Of a stretch of DNA of 64,000 nucleotides, positions 15,781 through 24,907 are shown piece by piece. Under the pieces are notes generated by a model. It worked only from the letters and a program-made list of their open reading frames with translations, was not told where the DNA came from and did not search any database. The position numbers were made by a program, and so were the translations under genes. The stretch's first letter is position 1, and the number at the start of each line of letters is the position of its first letter. Source of the DNA: JAJZGK01 sp035538795 (GTDB lineage Bacteria > Pseudomonadota > Alphaproteobacteria > Rhodospirillales > Magnetospirillaceae); the NCBI GenBank assembly GCA_035538795.1, contig DATLJS010000053.1, positions 43,365 to 107,364 of the forward strand, given 5' to 3'.

Positions 15781-16356
15781 ATGAACGACAGCGCCTCTTC
15801 GAAGCTTCCTCTCATCGTCGGCATCAGCGGTGCTTCCGGCGTCGTCTACGGCGTGCGCATGCTGATGGCGCTGCGCCGCCTGGGCGTGCCCAGCCACCTG
15901 ATCATGAGCAAGTCGGCCGAGATCACCCTGGCCCACGAACTGCCCATGAAAGTCGCGGAAATCCAGGCTTTGGCCGACGTGGTCCACGCCCCCGCCGACA
16001 TCGCCGCCGCACCGTCGTCGGGATCGTTCCGCAGCTTGGGGATGGTCATCGCCCCCTGCTCGGTGCGCAGCATGTCGGAAATCGCCACCGGCGTAACCTC
16101 CAGCTTGCTGACCCGCGCCGCCGACGTCACCCTGAAGGAGCGCCGCCGTCTGGTGCTGATGGTTCGCGAAACGCCGCTGCACACCGGGCATCTGCGCACC
16201 ATGACCGCCCTGTCGGAAATGGGAGCCGTCATCGCTCCGCCGGTGCCGGCCTTCTATGCCAAGCCCGACAGCCTGGAAACCATGGTCGATCACAGCGTCG
16301 GTCGGGTCCTGGACCTGTTCGGACTGGATGTCGGCACCTTGAACCGCTGGGCCTAA
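15781..16356 (+). CDS. ubiX: Flavin prenyltransferase UbiX
   Basis: UbiX joins dimethylallyl phosphate to FMN to make the prenylated flavin used by UbiD decarboxylases in ubiquinone synthesis. It has 191 residues. The FMN-binding GISGASGVVYG lies near the start, and VIAPCSVRSMSEIATG and VRETPLHTGHLRTM are family signatures. ATG at 15781 is preferred; a GTG directly before it would add one residue. No ubiD is in the window. It stands between the DUF465 gene and a GGDEF gene. Confidence 0.93.
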   Translation: MNDSASSKLPLIVGISGASGVVYGVRMLMALRRLGVPSHLIMSKSAEITLAHELPMKVAEIQALADVVHAPADIAAAPSSGSFRSLGMVIAPCSVRSMSEIATGVTSSLLTRAADVTLKERRRLVLMVRETPLHTGHLRTMTALSEMGAVIAPPVPAFYAKPDSLETMVDHSVGRVLDLFGLDVGTLNRWA

Positions 16357-16498
16357 AAGCAACGCCGCAACAGAGTGAAACCGTTTTCCACCTCCCGCTG
16401 CGCACCGGCTTCCGATAAGCTGCCTGTTCGACCTCGATAGGCCATTGCGCATAGGCCGCTTCCCTTTCCGAACGGTTTCCCCGTAAGCTGGCCCGACA

Positions 16499-18229
16499 AT
16501 GACTTCTGCCGCCGACCTGGATATGCCCAGCCCAGCCATTCACACCGACGTCGCCGGCGCGCTTACCGGAATGCTCGATCTCTCGAAGCATGGCGACCCG
16601 GCCGCCATCGTCGACGGCCAGGGCCGAATCCTGTCGTGCAATCCGCTGTTCTCGGAAGAACGAGGGCTGGCGCAGGCCGACGGCGTCCAGGTCAGCCTGC
16701 CGCTGCTGCCGGTGCTGGAGGAAGCCAAGGCCGGACGGCCCCGCGCCAGCGTCACCCTGGACGGCCCGCAAGGCTCCCTGACCTACGACATCACCCTGCT
16801 GTCCTGGCCGTCGGAGGCCGCGCCCCTGTGGCTGCTGCTGGTGACCGACCGCACCATGGACGTCAGCCTGCGCAACGCCCTGGTAGAATCCCGCGCCCGT
16901 TTCCGCGATCTGGTGAAAATCTCCAGCGACTACGCCTGGGAAACCGACGCCGAGGGACATTTCAGCATGATCACGCCGCGCGGTCTGGCCGGACGCAGCG
17001 CCCGCGACTTGATCGGCCGTTCGGCCGAGATCATTCTCGACCAGACCGCTCCGCCGGTGGCCGTGCTGCCCTTCACCACGCCGACGCCGGTGCATGACGC
17101 CGAGCTGTGGCTGCGCCATGAAGACGGCCGCTCCCTGTGTTTCGAGATTTCGGCGGTGCCGCTTTACGACAAAGACGGCCTGTGGGCCGGCGCGCGCGGC
17201 GTCTGCCGCGACGTCACCCAGGACCGTCATTACCGCACGCTGATGGCGCAGCAACGAAACCGCGACCGCGTCTTCAGCCGTATCACCAGCGTTTTCCGCC
17301 GCGAGGCCGACCCCAACGACATGCTTCAGGCAGCCGCCAGCGCCTGCACCCATGGCTTCGTCGCCAGCGGCTGCCAGATTTTCTCGGCGCCCCCCAATCT
17401 GAGCGGCGGCACCTATCGTCCGCAACTGAATATGACCTCGGCCTTCGGCCATTACGGAGCGCTGGAACTGGCCGAGTCCGCCCTGGCCCGCATGCTGCCC
17501 GAGATTTCGCCGCCCTGCGCCGTCCTTTGCCTGGAGGACTGGTCGGTGCTGGCGGCTCCGGCCATTTACGGCGGCAGGCTGGTGGGCGCCATTCTGTTGT
17601 GGCGCTCCGCCGAACGGCCGTCCTGGACCGAAGGCGACATCCAGCTTCTGTCCGTCCTAGCCGGGCAGCTCGCCCCCGCCATCGAACAGCGTTCGCAGCA
17701 TCACCTGCTGCTGGACGCCTCACGGACCGACGCCCTGACCAGCCTGCTGAACCGCCGCGGCTTCTACGACGAGATGAAACGCCGCTTCAACCGTCTGCAG
17801 CGTGACAACCGCCCGGCGGCCCTGGTCTATGTCGACCTGGACAATTTCAAGCTGGTCAACGATTCCCACGGTCATGCCCGCGGCGACGAGGCCTTGCGCC
17901 ATGTGGCCGACATCCTGCGCCACAACACCCGCAGCACCGATCTGGTGGCCCGCCTGGGCGGCGACGAATTCGCCATCTGGCTGGACAACGCCGATGAACA
18001 GGTGGCCGTCAGCCGCGCCCAGATCTTCCTGACGGCGGCGACCCAGCTGGCTCCCTATTCCGGCGACAAGGACAGGCCGCTGAAGCTTTCCATCGGCATC
18101 GCCGTCCATCACGCCAAGGACCGCGAGGACATCAACCAATTGATGAGCCGCGCCGACGCCGCCATGTACGCCGTCAAGCGCGGCGGCAAAGGCAATTACG
18201 CCATGGCCGCTCCGCCGGCCTCTTCGTGA
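16499..18229 (+). CDS. PAS-GAF-GGDEF diguanylate cyclase
   Basis: A 576-residue cytoplasmic signalling protein. A PAS-like region lies at about 30-120, a second PAS domain at about 125-250 (SRARFRDLVKISSDYAWETD), and a GAF-like domain at about 255-400. The GGDEF domain follows. The catalytic motif RLGGDEFA has GGDEF at 487-491. An RxxD inhibitory site (RSTD, 478-481) lies five residues before it, so it is likely an active cyclase with product inhibition. There is no membrane segment. The signal sensed is unknown. It lies just ahead of the DUF2336 gene and may share a transcript with it. Confidence 0.9.
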   Translation: MTSAADLDMPSPAIHTDVAGALTGMLDLSKHGDPAAIVDGQGRILSCNPLFSEERGLAQADGVQVSLPLLPVLEEAKAGRPRASVTLDGPQGSLTYDITLLSWPSEAAPLWLLLVTDRTMDVSLRNALVESRARFRDLVKISSDYAWETDAEGHFSMITPRGLAGRSARDLIGRSAEIILDQTAPPVAVLPFTTPTPVHDAELWLRHEDGRSLCFEISAVPLYDKDGLWAGARGVCRDVTQDRHYRTLMAQQRNRDRVFSRITSVFRREADPNDMLQAAASACTHGFVASGCQIFSAPPNLSGGTYRPQLNMTSAFGHYGALELAESALARMLPEISPPCAVLCLEDWSVLAAPAIYGGRLVGAILLWRSAERPSWTEGDIQLLSVLAGQLAPAIEQRSQHHLLLDASRTDALTSLLNRRGFYDEMKRRFNRLQRDNRPAALVYVDLDNFKLVNDSHGHARGDEALRHVADILRHNTRSTDLVARLGGDEFAIWLDNADEQVAVSRAQIFLTAATQLAPYSGDKDRPLKLSIGIAVHHAKDREDINQLMSRADAAMYAVKRGGKGNYAMAAPPASS

Positions 18230-18263
18230 CCGCCCTTATCATCATATTCCCAGTGACATCAGA

Positions 18264-19517
18264 ATGACTGCCCCGCTGACATACGAACAAGCCCGAGAGA
18301 TCGCCAACCACCCCGACCCCGCCCAGCGCACGTTGCTGGCCGGCCGGACCGACACGCCGCCGGAGGTGCTTTATTTCCTGGCCAGCGACGAGAATCCGGC
18401 GGTGCGGCGGGCGGTGGCGGTCAATTCCGCCACTCCGGCCAAGGGCAACCTGCTGCTGGTGGACGACGACGACGAGGACGTGCGCAGCAGTCTGGCCGAC
18501 AAGATTTCCCATCTGGGCGATGCCGGATCGGATCGTCAGCGCAGCATCACCCGCGACATTCTGCACCGGCTGGCCGAGGATCAGGTGGTCAAGGTCCGCG
18601 CCGTCATCGCCAATGTCCTGAAGGACATGACCGACGCCGACCCGGACGTGATCCTGCGTCTGGCCCGCGACAGCGAAATCATCGTCGCCGCGCCGATTCT
18701 GCAATATTCGCCGATTCTGTCCGACGACGATCTGCTGGAGCTGATCCGATCGTCGCCGATCGAAGGGGCGCTGGCCGCCATTTCCCGCCGCTCCTACGTC
18801 GATCCCAGGGTGACCGCCGCCATTGTCAAAAGCGGCAACCCGCGGGCCGTGACCCAGCTTCTGCAAAACGCCAACGCCAATCTGCAAGAGGACACCCTGG
18901 ACGCCCTGATCGATCAGGCCGGGGAAAACACCGAATGGCAGGAGCCGCTGGTTTACCGCCCGGAACTGACGGCCCAATCGGCGCAAAGGCTGGCCGAGGT
19001 GGTTGCCGCCCATCTGCTGGACCGCATGCTGGCCCGCCACGATCTGCCGCCGGAAGCGGTGGAGGCGGTGACCAAGGTGGTGCACCAGCGGCTGCAGGAA
19101 CAGGGCCCGGCCGAGCACGGCGGCGTCGACCTGCCGCCGGACGTGGAGGCCCGCTATGCGCCGTTCCTGGCCCGGGCCCGCGAACAGTTGGACAAAAGAC
19201 AACTGGACGAGATGGCTCTGACCATCGCCCTGCTGGCCGACAACACCGATGATCTGGTGGCCGGCCTGGCCGTGCGGGCCAACGCCCCGGTGACGGCGGT
19301 GCTGGAGATCATCGCCGCCCAATCGCCCACCGCCATGACCGCCTTGGCCTGGGCCGCCAAGCTGACACCCGATTTCGCCGTCGAGCTTCAGGCCCGGCTG
19401 GCCGGCATCGCCCTGAGCGCCATCCTGCGCCCGCCGCCCAAGGGCGGCTATCCCATGAGCGAGGATGAGATGAGCTGGCAATTGGAAATGTACGGCTGCG
19501 AAGCCATTTCGGCATGA
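18264..19517 (+). CDS. DUF2336 family protein
   Basis: A 417-residue helical protein of unknown function, common in alphaproteobacteria. It opens with ANHPDPAQRTLLAGRTDTPPEVLYFLASDENPAVRRAVAVNSATP-like repeats that resemble HEAT/armadillo leucine-rich helices; the VRRAVA and VKVRAVIANVL units recur. The C-terminal third is predicted helical, with a conserved end. The stop overlaps the stem of a bidirectional terminator. It begins 34 bases after the GGDEF gene, which suggests one operon. I would read it as a scaffold or sensor, but there is no direct evidence. Confidence 0.75.
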   Translation: MTAPLTYEQAREIANHPDPAQRTLLAGRTDTPPEVLYFLASDENPAVRRAVAVNSATPAKGNLLLVDDDDEDVRSSLADKISHLGDAGSDRQRSITRDILHRLAEDQVVKVRAVIANVLKDMTDADPDVILRLARDSEIIVAAPILQYSPILSDDDLLELIRSSPIEGALAAISRRSYVDPRVTAAIVKSGNPRAVTQLLQNANANLQEDTLDALIDQAGENTEWQEPLVYRPELTAQSAQRLAEVVAAHLLDRMLARHDLPPEAVEAVTKVVHQRLQEQGPAEHGGVDLPPDVEARYAPFLARAREQLDKRQLDEMALTIALLADNTDDLVAGLAVRANAPVTAVLEIIAAQSPTAMTALAWAAKLTPDFAVELQARLAGIALSAILRPPPKGGYPMSEDEMSWQLEMYGCEAISA

Positions 19518-19545
19518 AAAAGCCCGCCTGACGGCGGGCTTTTTC
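19517..19545. terminator. Bidirectional terminator between DUF2336 and pfkA
   Basis: AGCCCGCC at 19521-19528 pairs with GGCGGGCT at 19533-19540, flanked by A runs on the left and T runs on the right, so it can end transcripts from both sides. Confidence 0.9.
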
Positions 19546-19568
19546 ATTAAGACGGCCGGGCTGCGGAC

Positions 19569-20657
19569 TTATTCCGTGCCCACATAGACGCCCAGACCGC
19601 GGGCGGTGTGAACCATGTCGCCCTTGGGGTCCACGGCGCGGGCGCCCACCACCACCTTGGAGATGGCGACATCGGTGACGCCGGTGTTTTGCCAGACCAC
19701 AACGCGGTCGAACTGGCCTTCGGCCACCAGATCGACGGCATGAACACCGAAAGCCGAGGCCAGCACGCGGTCGCGGTTGGAAGGCTGGCCGCCGCGCTGA
19801 ACGTGTCCCAAAACGGTGACGCGGATTTCCGCATCAACATGGTCGCTCAATTTCTGGGACAGATAATGGCCGATGCCGCCATAGCGGCGCTCCTTGGCGT
19901 CCCAGGCGACGGTCAGGGGACGCCCGTCCTCGGTATGGCAGCCTTCGGCCACCACCACCAGGGCATGGTTGCGTCCCTCCTGCCGCACCTCGTTGATGCG
20001 CTTGACGATACCTTCCAGGCTGTAGGGAATTTCCGGGATCAGGCAGACGTCGGCGCCGCCGGCGATGGAGGCGTTGAGCGCGATATGCCCGGCGTCGCGG
20101 CCCATGACTTCGAGAATCATCACGCGGTGATGGCTGGCCGCCGTCGGCTGCAAACGGTCCAGGGCGTCCACCACGACGTTGACGGCGGTGGTGAAGCCGA
20201 TGGCGAAGTCGGTCTGATAGACGTCGTTGTCGATGGTCTTGGGTATCCCCACCATCGGCAGGCCGCCCTGCTTGCACAGCTTGTTGAGAATCTTCAGCGA
20301 GCCGTCGCCGCCGATCACGATCAGCGCGTCCAGCCCCAGCATCTGGAAGCCTTCGACGAATTCCGCAGAACGATCCTTCTTGGTGCCGTCGGGCATGGGG
20401 AAGGCGAAGGGATCACCCTTGTTGGTGGTGCCCAGCATGGTGCCGCCCATCCGCAGCATGTCGCCGCTGAACAGGTCCAGCGTCAGCTCGGTATATTCCA
20501 AGGGACGGTTCATCAGTCCCAGCGAACCGTCCTTGATGCCGTAGACGGTCCAGCCGTAATGCTTGATGGCTCGATGCAGAACGGCGCGGATCGCCGCGTT
20601 GAGACCGGCGCAGTCGCCGCCGCTGGTCAGAATTCCAAGCTTCTTCACGTTCGACAT
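19569..20657 (-). CDS. pfkA: 6-phosphofructokinase
   Basis: Phosphorylates fructose 6-phosphate to the 1,6-bisphosphate. It has 362 residues. The nucleotide loop is TSGGDCAGLN (11-20), GGDGS at 116-120, and the catalytic TIDND at 141-145 in the form PKTIDND. A Gly in GGDGS points to ATP rather than pyrophosphate as donor, while the Lys of PKTIDND is the form found in pyrophosphate-dependent and group III enzymes. Length and the insertion pattern also fit group III. ATG at 20657 behind AAGGTGG is chosen; an upstream ATG at 20684 would add nine residues. Many relatives lack this step and use other routes, so its presence is informative. Confidence 0.92.
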   Translation of the reverse strand: MSNVKKLGILTSGGDCAGLNAAIRAVLHRAIKHYGWTVYGIKDGSLGLMNRPLEYTELTLDLFSGDMLRMGGTMLGTTNKGDPFAFPMPDGTKKDRSAEFVEGFQMLGLDALIVIGGDGSLKILNKLCKQGGLPMVGIPKTIDNDVYQTDFAIGFTTAVNVVVDALDRLQPTAASHHRVMILEVMGRDAGHIALNASIAGGADVCLIPEIPYSLEGIVKRINEVRQEGRNHALVVVAEGCHTEDGRPLTVAWDAKERRYGGIGHYLSQKLSDHVDAEIRVTVLGHVQRGGQPSNRDRVLASAFGVHAVDLVAEGQFDRVVVWQNTGVTDVAISKVVVGARAVDPKGDMVHTARGLGVYVGTE

Positions 20658-20758
20658 CGATAGCCCACCTTCAATGAATGTCATTCGGCCTATAACATGC
20701 CATACCGTTTTCAGCTAACTTCTGCTAGTGTCTTTCGTGTGAACACAGGGCATTAGGC

Positions 20759-20965
20759 ATGATCGACGACACCACTGAAGAGTTGCGTCACAAATTGGAA
20801 GATTTGCGGACGGAGCATCGGGATCTGGACGATGTGATCGACCGCCTGGCGGACGGCAGCGCATTCGACCAGTTGCAGTTGAAACGGCTTAAAAAGCGCA
20901 AGCTGATGCTGAAGGATCAGATCCTGAGTCTGGAAAGCGCCCTGCTTCCCGATATCATCGCCTAA
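20759..20965 (+). CDS. DUF465/YdcH family small protein
   Basis: A 68-residue helical protein with the YdcH pattern: ELRHKLEDLRTEHRDLDDVI, then FDQLQLKRLKKRKLMLKDQI. The KRLKKRKL.LKD motif is the family core. It is a second copy type to the one at 15542 but only the core is alike. It is divergent from pfkA and convergent with the GGDEF-like gene. The function is unknown. Confidence 0.85.
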   Translation: MIDDTTEELRHKLEDLRTEHRDLDDVIDRLADGSAFDQLQLKRLKKRKLMLKDQILSLESALLPDIIA

Positions 20966-20981
20966 CCAGGGCCATCCCTCT

Positions 20982-21737
20982 TTAAGCGGGCTGCCCCCGG
21001 CGAGCGGCGTCGGCGGCGGCGAGAAGCGTTTGCGCCGTGCCGCCGTCGCGGAAATGCGCCTGTCCAGCCAGAACGGTGAACAGGAACGGCTGGTCCTTCC
21101 ACAAAAACGGCTCGGCGGTCAGGCTGTCCGCCAGCTCGCGGGCCTTGCCGTCGGCCCCCTCGTCGCCGGCCAGGGTCAGGGCCACGGCGAAGTCCCCATT
21201 GTCCAGATAGCCCAGAAGATCGGTCTGGCGCAGCCGCCTCCGCAACACCCCCGCCACATGCAGCAAGGCGGCGTCCGCCGCTTCCATGCCGTGAACATGC
21301 CGCAACAGCTCGATGCCGCCGACATGCAGCAGCGCCACCGTGCCCGGCAGCCCCCCGGCGCGCTCGCACTGCTCCAGCACCCGTCCCAATTCCCGCAGGA
21401 ATGCCCGGCGGTGCAGGACGGAAAGCTGGGCATCCTGATCCGAGCGTTCTTCCAGCCAATGGATGTGGTGATGGGCCTGATTCAGTTCGCCCCGCAGATG
21501 CTCGACCTCGTCCACCAGTTCGGCGATCTTGTCCTGTAGCGGTTTGGGAATGGCTCCCAGCGGCATCCCCAGCAGCGACGCCACGTCCTGAGGCGTGGTC
21601 ATGGGCGCCGGGCGAGCGCCGTAATGGCGCCAGCGGAACACTTCCGGGCGCTGTTCGCCGTCGCGACGGTCGGGCGTGACCGAACCCGCCGGCATGGCCG
21701 CAGCGGCGCGGGAAGGGATGTCGTCGTATGTGACCAT
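20982..21737 (-). CDS. Degenerate GGDEF-domain protein
   Basis: A 251-residue protein. The N-terminal 60 residues are unstructured; a coiled coil follows (KIAELVDEVEHLRGELNQAHHHI). The last 150 residues follow the GGDEF fold, beginning LSVLHRRAFLREL. The signature is DNGDFAV in place of GGDEFA (LGYLDNGDFAVAL), so the catalytic Gly-Gly and Glu are missing. It cannot make c-di-GMP by the usual chemistry. It may bind nucleotide or act as an effector. The region just before the motif (RQTD) keeps an RxxD inhibitory-site form. Confidence 0.75.
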   Translation of the reverse strand: MVTYDDIPSRAAAAMPAGSVTPDRRDGEQRPEVFRWRHYGARPAPMTTPQDVASLLGMPLGAIPKPLQDKIAELVDEVEHLRGELNQAHHHIHWLEERSDQDAQLSVLHRRAFLRELGRVLEQCERAGGLPGTVALLHVGGIELLRHVHGMEAADAALLHVAGVLRRRLRQTDLLGYLDNGDFAVALTLAGDEGADGKARELADSLTAEPFLWKDQPFLFTVLAGQAHFRDGGTAQTLLAAADAARRGQPA

Positions 21738-21859
21738 GGTCTGACTCCGCCCTTAGCGATGTCTCCTGTCTGTTAAACGCCGCTTTGCTTGCATCCAGGC
21801 GCTCCCTGCCTATAATGCCGCCTTTCCCGCGCGGGGTGGCGCTTTCGGGGAGAGAGACG

Positions 21860-22369
21860 ATGAAGCAAGGTCACGTTAAAGTCGGCATCATCATGGGCAG
21901 CCAGTCGGACTGGCCGACCATGCGCCATGCCGCCGAAACCCTGGAAGCTCTTGGCGTTCCCTACGAACACCGCATCGTTTCCGCCCACCGCACGCCGCAG
22001 CGGCTTTACGATTACGCCACCACGGCCAAGGGCCGGGGGCTGCAGATCATCATCGCCGGAGCCGGCGGCGCCGCCCACCTGCCGGGCATGACCGCCGCCA
22101 TGACGCCCCTGCCCGTCTTCGGCGTTCCCATCGAAAGCAAGGCCATGAAGGGCATGGACAGCCTGTTGTCCATCGTCCAGATGCCGGGCGGCATTCCCGT
22201 CGGCACCCTGGCCATCGGCAAGGCCGGCGCCATCAATGCCGGCCTGCTGGCGGCATCGGTGCTGGCTCTGAATGACGCCGCTCTGGCCCTCCGCCTGGAA
22301 GCCTGGCGCGAAAAGCAGACCGCCGCCGTCGCTGAAACCCCCAGCGACGAAGACGTCCATGCCGGCTGA
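21860..22369 (+). CDS. purE: N5-carboxyaminoimidazole ribonucleotide mutase
   Basis: Class I PurE, 169 residues, moves the carboxyl of N5-CAIR to the ring in purine synthesis. The signatures GIIMGSQSDW, SAHRTPQRL and AGAGGAAHLPGM are complete, as is VQMPGGIPVGTLAIGKAGA. ATG at 21860 follows GGGGAGAGAGACG. It overlaps purK by 11 bases, which couples the pair. This is the standard bacterial two-step route. Confidence 0.97.
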   Translation: MKQGHVKVGIIMGSQSDWPTMRHAAETLEALGVPYEHRIVSAHRTPQRLYDYATTAKGRGLQIIIAGAGGAAHLPGMTAAMTPLPVFGVPIESKAMKGMDSLLSIVQMPGGIPVGTLAIGKAGAINAGLLAASVLALNDAALALRLEAWREKQTAAVAETPSDEDVHAG

Positions 22370-23453
22370 TCCGCGCCGGATCGTGCCGACCGGCGGCACC
22401 ATCGGCATCATCGGCGGCGGGCAGCTTGGCCGCATGACCGCCCTGGCAGCCGCCCGGCTGGGCTATAAATGCCATATCTTTTGCCCAGAACCGGCCTGCC
22501 CCGCCTCGCAGGTGTCGGCCGTGACCACCACCGCCGCCTATGACGACGCCGCCGCGCTGACCGCTTTCGCCGACTCCGTCGATGTGGTGACCTTCGAGTT
22601 CGAGAACATTCCCGCCGAAAGCGCCCGCATCCTGACCGAGCATGTGCCGGTGCGCCCCAGTTGGAAAGTGCTGGAAACCGCCCAGGACCGGGTGGTGGAG
22701 AAAAGCTTCTTCAACGCCCTGGGCATCGCCACCGCCCCCTGGCGGGCCGTGGACGGCCTGGACGAGTTGACCGCCGCCGTCACCGAACTGGGCCGTCCGT
22801 CGGTGCTCAAGACCAGCCGCTTCGGCTATGACGGCAAGGGACAGATGAAGATCGCCGCCGACAGCGACCTTGCCCAGGCCTGGGACGGCATCGGCAAGGT
22901 GCCGGCCATTCTCGAAGGCTTCGTGGATTTCGCCTGCGAAGTTTCCGTTCTGGTGGCCCGCGGGCTGGACGGCAAGGCCGTCTGTTTCGACGTCGTCGAG
23001 AACCGCCATAAGAAACATATCCTGGACGTCACCATCGCCCCCGCCGACATTCCTCCGGCCTTGGCCGAGGAAGGGCGCCAGCTGGCGGAAAAAGCCGCCC
23101 AGGCCTTGGATCTGGTGGGCCTGCTGGCCATCGAGCTGTTCGTGACCAAAGACGGCCGCCTGCTGGTCAACGAAATGGCGCCGCGCCCCCACAATTCCGG
23201 TCATTGGACCATGGACGCCTGTCTGACCGACCAGTTCGAGCAGTTCGTGCGCGCCGTCTGCGGTCTGCCGCTAGGGGACGCTTCGCGCCATTCCGACGCC
23301 CGCATGACCAACCTGATCGGCGACGACATGAACCGCGTGCCCGCTTTGCTGGCCGAACCCGGCGCCCGCCTGCATCTTTACGGCAAAGCCGAGGCCCGTC
23401 CCGGTCGCAAAATGGGCCATGTGAACCATATTTTTCCGCGCAGCGTGAAATAA
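22359..23453 (+). CDS. purK: N5-carboxyaminoimidazole ribonucleotide synthase
   Basis: An ATP-grasp enzyme of 364 residues that makes N5-CAIR from AIR, bicarbonate and ATP for purE. GGTIGIIGGGQLGRM opens the biotin-carboxylase-like N-domain. The ATP-grasp core includes PSVLKTSRFGYDGKGQ, and the catalytic region has NEMAPRPHNSGHWT. ATG at 22359 lies inside purE, 11 bases before its stop. A terminator hairpin follows at 23495. Confidence 0.96.
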   Translation: MPADPRRIVPTGGTIGIIGGGQLGRMTALAAARLGYKCHIFCPEPACPASQVSAVTTTAAYDDAAALTAFADSVDVVTFEFENIPAESARILTEHVPVRPSWKVLETAQDRVVEKSFFNALGIATAPWRAVDGLDELTAAVTELGRPSVLKTSRFGYDGKGQMKIAADSDLAQAWDGIGKVPAILEGFVDFACEVSVLVARGLDGKAVCFDVVENRHKKHILDVTIAPADIPPALAEEGRQLAEKAAQALDLVGLLAIELFVTKDGRLLVNEMAPRPHNSGHWTMDACLTDQFEQFVRAVCGLPLGDASRHSDARMTNLIGDDMNRVPALLAEPGARLHLYGKAEARPGRKMGHVNHIFPRSVK

Positions 23454-23494
23454 CGCCGTTCGGATCGTAGCGGGCTGATTCTCCGGTTGACGCC

Positions 23495-23516
23495 CCCCGG
23501 TCTTTCCGGGGATTTT
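23495..23516 (+). terminator. Terminator-like hairpin after purK
   Basis: CCCCGG at 23495-23500 pairs with CCGGGG at 23506-23511, followed by ATTTTG. The stem is short but the T run follows directly. It also argues against a dedA start at TTG 23515, which lies in this tail. Confidence 0.6.
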
Positions 23517-23559
23517 GACAGGAACGGTTTCCGCCCGCGCAACAAGACAGGTCACTTCT

Positions 23560-24213
23560 TTGGAACAGTGGATCATCGACACGGCCAACCAGTACGGGCC
23601 ACTGGTCTATCTGCTGATCCTGGGCTTCACCTTCTTTGAAGGAGAAACCATCGTGCTTCTGACCGGCGCCCTGATCTCGGGCGGCGACGTGAAGCTGTCG
23701 GTGACGTCGCTGATGATTTTCTCGGTGCTGGGCAGCTTCGGCGGCGACCAGACTTGGTTCTATATCGGGCGGCGCTACGGCACGCCCCTGCTGGAACGAT
23801 GGCCCAGCATGGCCAAGAAAGTCCAATGGGCCTTCCGCCTGCTGCACAAGCACGAAAATTTGTTCATCCTGTCGTTCCGCTTCATCTACGGCGTGCGCAA
23901 CATCAGCCCCTTTATCATCGGCATGTCGGGGATTTCCCGCCGGAAATTCGCCATCCTCAATCTGATCGCGGCCATCGTCTGGGCGAACACCTTTGCCTGG
24001 GGCGGCTATTTCCTGGGCCGCGCCCTGGAAATCTATCTGGGCGAATCAAAGATCTACGTGCTGGTGGGACTGGTCGTGCTGGCCATCACCCTGGCCTTGC
24101 TCAACTGGCTGCGCCAGCGCCGCAAGGCCAAGCAGCCCAAGGACGAGGAATGCATGGCCGAACTCCGCCGCGAGGTGGAGGATTGCCGCCAGCATTCCGA
24201 CGATCTGAAGTAA
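23560..24213 (+). CDS. DedA family membrane protein
   Basis: A 217-residue inner-membrane protein of the DedA/VTT family, thought to move phospholipids or support proton-linked transport. It opens EQWIIDTANQYGPLVYLLI, with the conserved FFEGETIVLLTGAL (E in the first re-entrant loop) and GGDQTWFYIGRRYG. The second loop has FRFIYGVRNISPFIIGMSG, the F-R-x(4)-R pattern. The start is a guess: TTG 23560 gives the family N-terminus, but TTG 23515 is also in frame and would add 15 residues. The C-terminal tail is basic then acidic. It is convergent with coq9. Confidence 0.85.
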   Translation: MEQWIIDTANQYGPLVYLLILGFTFFEGETIVLLTGALISGGDVKLSVTSLMIFSVLGSFGGDQTWFYIGRRYGTPLLERWPSMAKKVQWAFRLLHKHENLFILSFRFIYGVRNISPFIIGMSGISRRKFAILNLIAAIVWANTFAWGGYFLGRALEIYLGESKIYVLVGLVVLAITLALLNWLRQRRKAKQPKDEECMAELRREVEDCRQHSDDLK

Positions 24214-24223
24214 CCCCGCCCAC

Positions 24224-24907
24224 TCAGTTCCGGACGCCGAAACGCCGCTTGGCCTTTCCCGCCCTCAAGGTCAGCAGCATCAGCGGATTGGGCAGATTCT
24301 GGAGCTGCTTCGAGATGTCGCTCTTCCATTTGGGCAGGCGGGTCAAATCCACCAGGCGGCGTTCGAGGAACGCCCAGCTTTCGCTGAAATCGTCGGACTG
24401 ATCCTCAAGCCAATAAAGCAGGGTCGAGGAATAGACCGCCGCCAAGGAAGCGCGCTTGGTGTAATAGCTGAAATCGGCCGACTGGTCGTTGACGGCATGC
24501 CACAGGCTGTCCACCGTGCGCCAAGTCATGCGCAGCGCCACCGGAGCGTTGGCCGGCAAGGTCAGCAGGCTGACGGCGCGGCGGATGGCTTCGCGGTGCT
24601 CGGCCCAGCGCGACAGGCGCAGTTTCACAAGCAGCAGCATCCGCTCGGCCAGACGCTTTTCCTCCAGCCCGGCCTGCAACGCATCGGCCTCCAACAGACG
24701 ATCGGCCAGTTCGGCGAAATGCTCCACCGCCTGCACCGGCCCTTTGGGGAAAGCCCGCTCGGCCATGCTGGCGGGGTGGCCGGCGCTTTCCGCTGCCGCC
24801 TTCAGCGCCGCCATGCTCCAGCCGTCGAACGGCACATGCGGCAGCGCCGCCAGCACCAGCGCATCGCGCAAGGCCTGCATCTCGTCGGGGGTGTCGCGGT
24901 CGCTCAT
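24224..24907 (-). CDS. COQ9 family protein
   Basis: COQ9 binds lipids and presents ubiquinone intermediates to COQ7-type hydroxylases. The 227-residue protein opens TPDEMQALRDALVLAALPHVPFDGW and contains WRTVDSLWHAVNDQSADFSYYTKR and YWLEDQSDDFSESWAFLERR, the hallmark of the family. The family is also called rpsU-divergently-transcribed protein, and rpsU does lie nearby at 26198 on the other strand. The start overlaps the def stop (ATGA), so it is translated with def. Its fold is TetR-like. Confidence 0.92.
   Translation of the reverse strand: MSDRDTPDEMQALRDALVLAALPHVPFDGWSMAALKAAAESAGHPASMAERAFPKGPVQAVEHFAELADRLLEADALQAGLEEKRLAERMLLLVKLRLSRWAEHREAIRRAVSLLTLPANAPVALRMTWRTVDSLWHAVNDQSADFSYYTKRASLAAVYSSTLLYWLEDQSDDFSESWAFLERRLVDLTRLPKWKSDISKQLQNLPNPLMLLTLRAGKAKRRFGVRN

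Noticed and set aside
23515..23517. TTG start of the DedA gene
   Set aside because: It falls in the T tail of the purK terminator hairpin; TTG 23560 fits the family better.
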